The notes beneath the pieces are model-generated. The model was not told where the DNA came from and ran no database searches. It worked only from the letters and a program-made list of their open reading frames with translations. A stretch of 64,000 bases of DNA, taken from assembly GCA_902767565.1 (NCBI GenBank), contig CACXHY010000003.1, positions 1 through 64,000 of the forward strand. Direction: 5' to 3'. This DNA is from an uncultured Eubacteriales bacterium. GTDB taxonomy: Bacteria; Bacillota; Clostridia; Christensenellales; Aristaeellaceae. Below are positions 34,975 through 41,155 of this stretch, in pieces; position 1 is the first letter of the stretch; each line of letters starts with the position of its first letter. A program made the position numbers and the translations under genes.

Positions 34975-35049
34975 TCGGCTGCTAAGTTGCCCGGGGACAA
35001 TGGACGCATAACCCATGCAGGTCGGTTCGACTCAGAATGCTACAGCCGA
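34975..35049 (+). ncRNA. tRNA-like element between rsr and rtcB
   Basis: TCGGCTG (34975-34981) pairs exactly with CAGCCGA (35043-35049), a 7-bp acceptor-type stem enclosing 75 bases in total. Inside are a D-like hairpin (TTG...CAA), an anticodon-like arm ATGGA-CGCATAA-CCCAT whose seven-base loop again carries CAT (35007-35009; one A-C mismatch in the stem), and a T-loop-like GGTTCGACTC whose stem pairs poorly. Five extra bases separate the T-like arm from the closing strand. It is not a functional tRNA by eye; a tRNA mimic or a further Y-type RNA is likely. Confidence 0.5.
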
Positions 35050-35113
35050 TTCATTCTGTAAATCCTGCGGACGCGGCGGGACGAAACAGACAACTAAACA
35101 GAGGAGCTTGCTT

Positions 35114-36316
35114 ATGGAAATCCGAGGCAAATATACCACCGCGATCTCCTATGCGAAGGAGATAGAAGAAGTCGCGGAACAGCAAATCAAAACCATGTGT
35201 GACCAGGCGTTCACAGAGGGCTGCCGTGTGCGAATCATGCCCGACGTGCACGCGGGAAAGGGCTGCACTATCGGCACCACCATGACCGTCCGGGGGAAAG
35301 CCGTTCCCAACGTGGTCGGTGTGGATATCGGCTGCGGGATGCTGACCACAAAGCTGGGCAACAAGCGGATCGACTGTGCCCGGGTCGATGAGATCTGCCA
35401 CTGGATCCCCAGCGGGATGAATGTCTGGGATTCACCCCGGGAACCCTTTGACCTGGAACAGCTGCGGTGCTATGAAAAGTTGTACAAGAAGACATGGCTG
35501 AAAAACTCCCTGGGCACTTTGGGCGGCGGCAATCATTTCATCGAAATCGACCGTTCGGAGAACGGCACGTACTGGCTTGTCATCCACTCCGGCAGCCGCA
35601 ATCTGGGGAAACAGGTCTGCGAATATTATCAGCAGCTGGCCATCGATATCGCGGAAGGCAAAGAAGCGTATTTTGAAGCAATGCCCAAGTTGATTGCCCG
35701 TCTGAAGGCTGAGGGACGGCAGACAGAAATCCAGAGTCAGCTGGAGCAGCTGAAGATCGAACTGAACCGGAAGGTTTCACCGGACAATCTGTGCCACCTC
35801 GAAGGGCAGCATCTGGAGGACTATCTGCATGATGTCAGGATTTGCCAGGCTTTTGCCCGCCGGAACCGGGAGATCATGACGGAGCTGATTCTGAAGAAGA
35901 CTGGCATGGTCGGTTTGGAAAGCTTCCATACGATCCACAACTACATCGATACGGATGAAATGATCCTGCGCAAAGGTGCTATTGCCGCTCATAAGGGCGA
36001 GCGTGTGCTGATTCCGATCAACATGCGGGACGGCAGCATCATCGCCATCGGCAGGGGGAACGAAGAATGGAATTACTCCGCTCCCCATGGGGCCGGCCGT
36101 ATCATGTCCCGAAAGAAAGCCCGGGACACGCTCAGCCTGGATGAATACAAAGCGTCCATGCAGGGAATCTATACCACTACCGCAACCTTGGAAACCATCG
36201 ATGAAGCGCCGATGGCCTATAAGCGAATGGACGACATCATTGATGCGATCCGTGAAGCTGTCGATATCGTGGAGATCATCAAGCCGGTTTACAACTTCAA
36301 GGCTGCGGAGAAATAG
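35114..36316 (+). CDS. rtcB: RtcB 3'-phosphate RNA ligase
   Basis: A 400-residue RtcB-family ligase, which joins RNA 2',3'-cyclic-phosphate or 3'-phosphate ends to 5'-OH ends using GTP and Mn2+. Metal and GTP site motifs are all present: VVGVDIGCGM (catalytic C), TLGGGNHFIEI, VIHSGSRNLG and YSAPHGAGRIMSR with the guanylylated histidine. Length is normal for the bacterial RtcB2-like group. ATG 35114 has GAGGAG upstream; the 33-codon extension from 35015 would overlap the tRNA-like element and is rejected. Co-location with rsr suggests repair of tRNAs or other RNAs cut by ribotoxins that leave cyclic-phosphate ends. Confidence 0.95.
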   Translation: MEIRGKYTTAISYAKEIEEVAEQQIKTMCDQAFTEGCRVRIMPDVHAGKGCTIGTTMTVRGKAVPNVVGVDIGCGMLTTKLGNKRIDCARVDEICHWIPSGMNVWDSPREPFDLEQLRCYEKLYKKTWLKNSLGTLGGGNHFIEIDRSENGTYWLVIHSGSRNLGKQVCEYYQQLAIDIAEGKEAYFEAMPKLIARLKAEGRQTEIQSQLEQLKIELNRKVSPDNLCHLEGQHLEDYLHDVRICQAFARRNREIMTELILKKTGMVGLESFHTIHNYIDTDEMILRKGAIAAHKGERVLIPINMRDGSIIAIGRGNEEWNYSAPHGAGRIMSRKKARDTLSLDEYKASMQGIYTTTATLETIDEAPMAYKRMDDIIDAIREAVDIVEIIKPVYNFKAAEK

Positions 36317-36893
36317 GTCTGTGTATGCAAGAAGGGACAGAAGAATGATTCTGCAGGGGCTTTCACCGGACAGAGCTCACAGATGATTCTCTGCAATTGG
36401 CAGCGAGAGACCGGACAGAAATGCAAAAACAGCGCATAATCGACATGGGAGAGTCCGCTTGCTGAGTTGATCCATGATCCAATCACCGCATAGGCCTCGT
36501 TACTGTTCACAGTTATTTCGAACGGTTTTGCAAAAAATGAAAGAGACCTGCATTCCAGCAGGCCCTCCATCAGATGAAAACGGGAAACGGTTGCCTGATC
36601 AGTCACCAAAGAAGAAATTCACCACTGAGGCAACGGCGCCCATAGCACCCCCAACCGCTGCTACGATCGCACCGCCGGGCCTGTGCGTGCCATTGGCAGA
36701 AAAAACTGTGAATAGCAGCCGGACCTCATGGGATGTTTGAGAAATCAAGCATCCCATTTGCTATGACGAAGACGCGGGAATCGAGATATCTACAGCAGGA
36801 AAATGTCACTTTCCGGGCGACCCCGAAACCCGGGAACCGGCTATCATGGCATTGTCGGAGAACCGAGACAGACAAAGCAAGGAGGAGCAGACC
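36317..36893. other. Intergenic region after rtcB
   Basis: No convincing gene. A hairpin GACCTG..CAGGCC near 36547-36567 may be a terminator. A minus-strand 47-codon frame ending near 36606 has a glycine-rich hydrophobic tail (AVGGAMGAVASVVNFFFGD) but no ribosome-binding site. The right end contains the hairpin-promoter repeat at 36730-36780. Confidence 0.4.
36730..36780 (+). repeat. Hairpin-plus-promoter repeat, copy 1
   Basis: GGGATG, about 15 bases, CATCCC, then TTTGCTATGAC and GAAGACGCGGGAA. The same 51-base arrangement returns at 37573-37623. TATGAC/TATGAT looks like a -10 box, so the unit may combine a terminator hairpin with the promoter of the following gene (SIMPL protein here). Confidence 0.6.
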
Positions 36894-37553
36894 ATGTCCA
36901 GAACCATTCGCGTCACCGGAAAAGGCACCATCCGCGTCAAGCCGGACATGACCCGGCTGACCATCGACCTGAAGGGACAGGAAAAGGAATACGACGCCGT
37001 CATGCGGCGCTCCGCGGAGGACACCCGGAGTCTCCGGAATGCCATGGAGGGCCTCGGGTTCCGGGCCGAAGACCTGAAAACCCTGTCCTTTGACGTTGAC
37101 ACAAAATACGAGAACTATCGGGACAGGCACGACGACTGGAAGAACCGCTTTGTCGGCTACGAGTATGAACACCGGATGAAGTTGGAATTCCCGAGCGACA
37201 ACACCCTGCTGGGGCGTGTGCTCTGCGCCCTGGCCCACGCCCCCGTGAACCCCGAATTCGCCATCGGCTATTTCGTCCGCGATCCCGAGCCCGTTAAGAA
37301 CGAATTGCTGGGCAAAGCCGTCGCGGACGCCGTCGCCAAGTCCACCGTGCTGGCCAAAGCGGCAGGCGTGACCCTGGGCGCCATCCAAAGCATCGATTAC
37401 TCCTGGACCCGCGTCGACTTTGAGGTCGACGTCACGGACAGAAGCCCCAAGCTGATGGCCTGCGAAAGCGTCTCCGACGGCTATGCCGTTGACATTGAGC
37501 CGGACGAGGTCGACGCGTCGGACACGGTGACGGTGGTGTGGAAAATCGGGTGA
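36894..37553 (+). CDS. SIMPL-domain (DUF541) protein
   Basis: A 219-residue protein of the SIMPL/DUF541 family (oxidative-stress-defence BP26/YggE-like). It opens with RTIRVTGKGTIRVKPDMTRLTIDL, the usual start of the domain, and continues with the paired region VSTDVDTKYENY-like (LSFDVDTKYENY). YggE-type proteins form oligomeric rings and are usually exported; this one has no signal peptide, as is common in Clostridia. ATG 36894 follows AAGGAGG; the 16-codon extension is rejected. Monocistronic, bounded by the two hairpin-promoter repeats. Confidence 0.87.
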   Translation: MSRTIRVTGKGTIRVKPDMTRLTIDLKGQEKEYDAVMRRSAEDTRSLRNAMEGLGFRAEDLKTLSFDVDTKYENYRDRHDDWKNRFVGYEYEHRMKLEFPSDNTLLGRVLCALAHAPVNPEFAIGYFVRDPEPVKNELLGKAVADAVAKSTVLAKAAGVTLGAIQSIDYSWTRVDFEVDVTDRSPKLMACESVSDGYAVDIEPDEVDASDTVTVVWKIG

Positions 37554-37572
37554 GAAGACCCCTAAGCATGAC

Positions 37573-37623
37573 GGGATGCCCGAAAAATCGAACATCCCGT
37601 TTGCTATGATGAAGATGCGGGAA
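37573..37623 (+). repeat. Hairpin-plus-promoter repeat, copy 2
   Basis: GGGATG, 16 bases, CATCCC, TTTGCTATGATGAAGATGCGGGAA: nearly identical to 36730-36780. It lies between the SIMPL and HIRAN genes, ending one and starting the other. A related GCTATGATGAAA also precedes the small frame at 38124. Confidence 0.6.
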
Positions 37624-37680
37624 CGAAGATGAAGGCAAGCCCGCTTCACCGACCGGGATCAGCGGCAAGGAGGATGCGCC

Positions 37681-37980
37681 ATGAAGATCTATTTCACCAT
37701 CGCGGGCACGAAGCACCACTACGGGCAGGAGTTCATGGAAAAGGACATGAAAGTCCGCCTGAAGAAGGAGCCGAACAACGAGTATGACGCCGAGGCCATC
37801 AAGGTCATGATGGAAGGGCTCGGACATGTCGGCTATGTCGCGAACAGCCCGTACACCGTGCTGGGCGAGAGCTACAGCGCCGGTAGGCTGTACGACAAGA
37901 TCGGCGACACGGCCGAGGGCGCGATCCTGTATGTGCTGGACAAGGGCGTGCTGTGCTTCCTGGAGATGGAGGACGCCTGA
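37681..37980 (+). CDS. HIRAN-domain protein
   Basis: A 99-residue single-domain protein. The fold signature is IAGTKHHYGQEFM, then VRLKKEPNNEYDAEAIKV with the conserved N-x-x-D-x-x-A-I of HIRAN domains, and GHVGYVANSPYTV. HIRAN domains bind single-stranded DNA ends or 3' termini in SNF2/HLTF helicases; stand-alone bacterial versions are frequent near nucleases and helicases. GGAGG precedes the start. Function here is unknown; a link to the nearby nucleic-acid repair genes is only suggested by position. Confidence 0.85.
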   Translation: MKIYFTIAGTKHHYGQEFMEKDMKVRLKKEPNNEYDAEAIKVMMEGLGHVGYVANSPYTVLGESYSAGRLYDKIGDTAEGAILYVLDKGVLCFLEMEDA

Positions 37981-38123
37981 TCCGGCAGGATGATCGGGAT
38001 CGTGCCGGCGGTTCCCGGACTCAGCTGCAAAAAGTATACCACAGGTTTCTTTACAATCACCGCCATATGCGCTATGATGAAATCGGATCAGGGATCACAA
38101 AGCAACGAAAGGAGGGACCCGGG

Positions 38124-38258
38124 ATGATCCGCAACACGACCGCCATACGCTTCGGGTATCCTGCGTTCCTGCTGTGCAGTTTCAGTCATGAGCTGTGCAA
38201 TGCTTTGCAGTGCCCTGAAAAGATGCGCGTGAGAGACCTGAAGCACCCTGCCCGTTAA
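38124..38258 (+). CDS. Possible 44-residue small protein
   Basis: A short frame MIRNTTAIRFGYPAFLLCSF continuing to a cysteine-containing, basic tail. Support: AGGAGGGA at 38109-38116 with good spacing, a TATGAT -10-like box near 38073 (the same GCTATGATGAAA as in the repeats), and a strong terminator 17 bases after the stop. No homology recognised. It could instead be a small regulatory RNA between promoter and terminator. Confidence 0.4.
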   Translation: MIRNTTAIRFGYPAFLLCSFSHELCNALQCPEKMRVRDLKHPAR

Positions 38259-38274
38259 GCGCGGGGATCCATTG

Positions 38275-38317
38275 CGAAGGCCGCTTGTCCGTATTCGGGG
38301 CAAGCGGCCTTCGTCTG
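38275..38317 (+). terminator. Rho-independent terminator
   Basis: CGAAGGCCGCTTG (38275-38287) pairs exactly with CAAGCGGCCTTCG (38301-38313), followed by TCTGTTTT. Confidence 0.8.
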
Positions 38318-38349
38318 TTTTGGAACACATTGCTTCAGGGGTGAATGAA

Positions 38350-38604
38350 ATGGGAACCTTGCCCGTCATCGACATGGCCGCCACGGGGGCCAACATCGCC
38401 CGGCTGCGGCGTCAGGCTGGATTGTCCGTGCAGGCGCTTCAGGAGATCTTCGGCTTCTCCACGCCGCAGGCCATCTACAAGTGGCAGCGGGGGTCGGCCT
38501 TGCCGACCCTGGACAACATGCTGATCCTTTCCGCTGTCTTCAACACGACCATCGACGCGATCGTCGTCCGGGCGGAGGCGCCCGCTGGACGGCAAAGCGC
38601 CTGA
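38350..38604 (+). CDS. XRE-family helix-turn-helix protein
   Basis: An 84-residue protein consisting of one Cro/C1-type helix-turn-helix: GANIARLRRQAGLSVQALQEIFGF followed by TPQAIYKWQRGSALPTLDNMLILSAVF, where the Q-x-I-Y-K-W-x-x-G recognition helix is typical. A short C-terminal tail with no further domain follows. Start ATG 38350; GTG 38341 is an alternative. It stands immediately before the tRNA cluster on the same strand. Small XRE proteins often regulate mobile or defence genes; the target is unknown. Confidence 0.85.
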   Translation: MGTLPVIDMAATGANIARLRRQAGLSVQALQEIFGFSTPQAIYKWQRGSALPTLDNMLILSAVFNTTIDAIVVRAEAPAGRQSA

Positions 38605-38626
38605 GTCAGCCCGGCCGGGCTGATTG

Positions 38627-38699
38627 GATCCCTTCGTTCAATCGGACAGGACACCGCCCATCTGAGGCGGTCATGTGGGTTCGAGTCCCTCAGGGATTG
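38627..38699 (+). tRNA. tRNA-like, anticodon TCT (Arg?), atypical
   Basis: Acceptor GATCCCT pairs with AGGGATT (one G-U), D arm GTTC...GGAC, anticodon arm CCGCC-CATCTGA-GGCGG, T arm GTGGG-TTCGAGT-CCCTC with one T-T mismatch. The loop places A instead of the near-universal U at position 33, and the anticodon would be TCT (Arg). The fold is complete but the loop is abnormal, so it may be non-functional or a mimic. Confidence 0.6.
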
Positions 38700-38700
38700 C

Positions 38701-38771
38701 AGCAGGATGGTGCAGCGACAGCACGGCCGGCTTTGACCCGGCAGACAAAGGTTCGAATCCTTTTCCCGACG
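38701..38771 (+). tRNA. tRNA-Gln(TTG)-like with defective acceptor stem
   Basis: D arm GTGC-AGCGACA-GCAC, anticodon arm GCCGG-CTTTGAC-CCGGC giving TTG (Gln), and T arm AAAGG-TTCGAAT-CCTTT are all perfect. The acceptor strand AGCAGGA matches TCCCGAC at only four of seven positions. Either the gene is decaying or the product is a tRNA mimic. It begins one or two bases after the preceding element. Confidence 0.65.
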
Positions 38772-38774
38772 TTT

Positions 38775-38848
38775 GGTTCCGTAGCCGAGAGGTCAGGCAG
38801 CAGACTGCAAATCTGTGTACATCCGTTCGAATCGGATCGGAACCTCCA
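38775..38848 (+). tRNA. tRNA-Cys(GCA)
   Basis: Acceptor GGTTCCG pairs exactly with CGGAACC. The anticodon loop is CTGCAAA (GCA), T arm ATCCG-TTCGAAT-CGGAT, discriminator T as expected for Cys, followed by an encoded CCA (38846-38848). Confidence 0.92.
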
Positions 38849-38851
38849 TAT

Positions 38852-38936
38852 GGAGTGATAGTCTAATGGGAAGGCACCTCCCTGCTAAGGAGGCGGCGCA
38901 GCAATGTGCCTGAGCGTTCGAGTCACTCTCACTCCG
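38852..38936 (+). tRNA. tRNA-Ser(GCT)
   Basis: Acceptor GGAGTGA pairs with TCACTCC. Anticodon arm CCTCC-CTGCTAA-GGAGG (GCT), a long class II variable arm, and discriminator G typical of Ser. The T stem has one mismatch. Confidence 0.9.
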
Positions 38937-38941
38937 TTTCT

Positions 38942-39024
38942 GCGCAGGTGGCGGAATGGCAGACGCGCCGGAATCAGACTCCGGTGTCCGCGAGGACGTG
39001 CGGGTTCAAGTCCCGCCCTGCGCG
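38942..39024 (+). tRNA. tRNA-Leu(CAG)
   Basis: Acceptor GCGCAGG pairs exactly with CCTGCGC. Anticodon arm CCGGA-ATCAGAC-TCCGG (CAG), class II variable arm, T arm GCGGG-TTCAAGT-CCCGC. The discriminator reads G rather than the usual A of Leu tRNAs. Confidence 0.88.
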
Positions 39025-39027
39025 CAT

Positions 39028-39100
39028 ACGCCTTTAGCTCAGCGGTCAGAGCACTTGCCTTATAAGCAAGCGGTCACAGGTTCGATTCCTGTAAGGCGCA
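39028..39100 (+). tRNA. tRNA-Ile(TAT)
   Basis: Acceptor ACGCCTT against AAGGCGC pairs at six of seven positions (A-C at the first). D arm GCTC...GAGC, anticodon arm CTTGC-CTTATAA-GCAAG giving TAT, T arm ACAGG-TTCGATT-CCTGT. A TAT anticodon for AUA is unusual in bacteria, which normally use a lysidine-modified CAT tRNA; it is met mainly on phages and other elements and in a few lineages. Confidence 0.82.
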
Positions 39101-39103
39101 CAT

Positions 39104-39177
39104 GTTGGGGGCAGCTCAATTGGAAGAGCGCCGGATTGTGGCTCCGGAGGCTGCCGGTTCGAACCCGGTCCCTCAAC
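39104..39177 (+). tRNA. tRNA-His(GTG)
   Basis: Anticodon arm CCGGA-TTGTGGC-TCCGG (GTG), acceptor TTGGGGG with CCCTCAA, plus the His-specific extra pair G-1 (39104) with C73 (39177). T arm GCCGG-TTCGAAC-CCGGT. It is the last gene of the cluster, and the convergent minus-strand operon ends 100 bases further on. Confidence 0.9.
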
Positions 39178-39279
39178 CTTTTTCGAATCGATAAGCAATA
39201 GCAATGTGTGTTTTGCCCGGCATACATTCTGCATCTTTTGCGAGGCGCATATCATACAATTGTTATCTCGTGTCCTGAA

Positions 39280-41121
39280 TCAGTTGACATGAATCGTCCC
39301 TGCAGTTCGTAAATGCTCTCCGACAGAACCGATAATAATCCTGTCAAATTCGTGATCGTAGCAATAGTATATCCGCTGGTGCTCGGCGCCGGCTTTATGC
39401 GCACGCAGCTTAACGTGAGGCTCCATGGAAACCTCTTTGCCTTCATAAACATCCTTGCGCAGGTTCATGATCTTGTTGTCTTTTCGTGACTGGTTTCCTT
39501 CGCCCATCGCCGCTTCGATGCCGGTTGCGGCCATGAACTCGCTTTCCACATCCGGCCTGTGAGCGTGATGCAGGTCATACAGCGCGGTGGCCATCTGATA
39601 AAGGTAATACCACAAGCCTTCGGGCTTGATCTCGCATCTGCATGCTGTTTTGATCCCGCGTTCCGTAAAAGCGATGCGGTCTCCGAAGACATTCAAGAAA
39701 TAGTTGACCACTTCTTCGTTTGTCGCGGGGAGTTCCTGCATGCTTCGAAGCGTTTCGACGGCTGAACGGATCGCTCTGGCTTCCCGGTTTTCCTGCTCCA
39801 GATGCAGGATCCGGGCGTTTGCGGTTCGCAGTTCTGCTTCGTGTTCTTCATATTCTCTGTAGAGCTGCTCGTTCCGCGCCTTTTCCGCGGCCTCCCCGCG
39901 CTTATACTCAGACAAGAGCTGTTCACGGAGTTCATCGATTTTGCGGGCTTTGTTGTCGCTCTCTGCCTGAAGCTGGTCGATTTTCAGGTTCAACTTGTCA
40001 AGTTTTTCTTCAGTCTTCAAATTACCCGAAGCTCTGATCTGGTTGATCTGTTCCCGGCTTTCGATGCTTCGCGCATCGTATTCAAACACCACACCACCAA
40101 AGGTGTATTTCCGGTCTTTGGAGAAAGCGTGCGTATACTGCCAGATCTGCTGCATTACATCCCTGCCGTCTTTCCCGAGGATTCGGATCGTTCTCCCAAA
40201 CCGCTTTGGTTCCACAAGAAGGACGTCGCCTGGGGTGTAATCCTTCTTCAGGCGCTTTACCAGCTGCGCATGCATTTGTTCGGAAACCCGAAATGTGATC
40301 GCATGCCCGAAACTGTGAGATGCGATGTCGTCTGCATCAAAAGGATAATACTGTTCCAAAATCGGGATGGGCAGACATGCGGTAGGAAACAGCACAGGAG
40401 GCGGCACAGGCATGTTTGCGGGAAACGGTATCCTGTTCGGGTTGGCATTGGACTTCTCCTGAGGCAGACGGATGGCCTGTGTAATCAGGACAACTGGCAT
40501 CGTGCACTCGCTGCTCTCCAGAAGATTCCTTAAGGGACGCAACTGTTCCTCGTTCTCCGCAATCAGTGCCTTTTGATATGGCAGTTCTGTTGTTGCGTGC
40601 GTCAGCGTGATGTCCTGTGCCGCGTGCAGAACGCGCACAAAACGCGGTCTGAAAGCAAAATCGACTTCGGGCGTCTCATCCGGATCCGTCACAACAATTC
40701 TGATTCCAAGCTCAACCTGCTGATTATTCATCACATGCAGGCCAACGTTGGTTGTAAAGAATCGTCCGGGGACGGCTTTGCGCTGGCTTGTATCTGAATC
40801 AGGCTCCTTCAGGCGCAAAGACCAAATTCCATGCTCCGGCAATGAAACCACATATGCCGAAAACCCGGAGTTGATCGTAAACGATTTCAAGTCCGATGGA
40901 TTGATGGCAAAGGAAGACTGCTGCCCGGGGAGTTTCAAGATCTCTTCCGGAATCACATCCGTTTCCCGGAGACGCTGCTTCAGCCAGTCAATAACACACA
41001 GAACACCGAAGCAGAAGCATTCTTCAGCAGATGCATTCTGTTTTTGCATCGTACAGTAAAACTGATATCCGGGATACTCACGAGCCCGGGGCAATTTGCG
41101 AGCAGGAAAAAACTCGGACAT
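39280..41121 (-). CDS. Large coiled-coil protein of unknown function
   Basis: About 613 residues, not recognised. The N-terminal 330 residues are mixed alpha/beta (FSAYVVSLPEHGIWSLRLKEPD; YPFDADDIASHSFGHAITF) with repeated beta-rich patterns. Residues about 360-445 form a long charged coiled coil (EKLDKLNLKIDQLQAESDNK; YREYEEHEAELRTANARI). The C-terminal end has KLRAHKAGAEHQRIYYCYD and IIIGSVGEHLRT, reminiscent of a small RelE/ParE-like toxin fold, but only weakly. ATG 41121 is preferred over 41130, as AGGAG lies directly before the latter. It is last in an operon with the PLD-helicase and DUF6998 genes, 34 bases downstream, which suggests a common, perhaps defensive, task. Confidence 0.6.
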   Translation of the reverse strand: MSEFFPARKLPRAREYPGYQFYCTMQKQNASAEECFCFGVLCVIDWLKQRLRETDVIPEEILKLPGQQSSFAINPSDLKSFTINSGFSAYVVSLPEHGIWSLRLKEPDSDTSQRKAVPGRFFTTNVGLHVMNNQQVELGIRIVVTDPDETPEVDFAFRPRFVRVLHAAQDITLTHATTELPYQKALIAENEEQLRPLRNLLESSECTMPVVLITQAIRLPQEKSNANPNRIPFPANMPVPPPVLFPTACLPIPILEQYYPFDADDIASHSFGHAITFRVSEQMHAQLVKRLKKDYTPGDVLLVEPKRFGRTIRILGKDGRDVMQQIWQYTHAFSKDRKYTFGGVVFEYDARSIESREQINQIRASGNLKTEEKLDKLNLKIDQLQAESDNKARKIDELREQLLSEYKRGEAAEKARNEQLYREYEEHEAELRTANARILHLEQENREARAIRSAVETLRSMQELPATNEEVVNYFLNVFGDRIAFTERGIKTACRCEIKPEGLWYYLYQMATALYDLHHAHRPDVESEFMAATGIEAAMGEGNQSRKDNKIMNLRKDVYEGKEVSMEPHVKLRAHKAGAEHQRIYYCYDHEFDRIIIGSVGEHLRTAGTIHVN

Positions 41122-41155
41122 AGTAGTCATCTCCTGACGAAAGTACTTTAGCAGT

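Noticed and set aside
35015-35113. 33-codon extension of RtcB
   Set aside because: It overlaps the tRNA-like element; homologues start at MEIRGKY-type sequence.
36606-36764. 47-codon minus-strand peptide with glycine-rich hydrophobic tail (bacteriocin-like)
   Set aside because: No ribosome-binding site, no export genes, overlaps the hairpin-promoter repeat.
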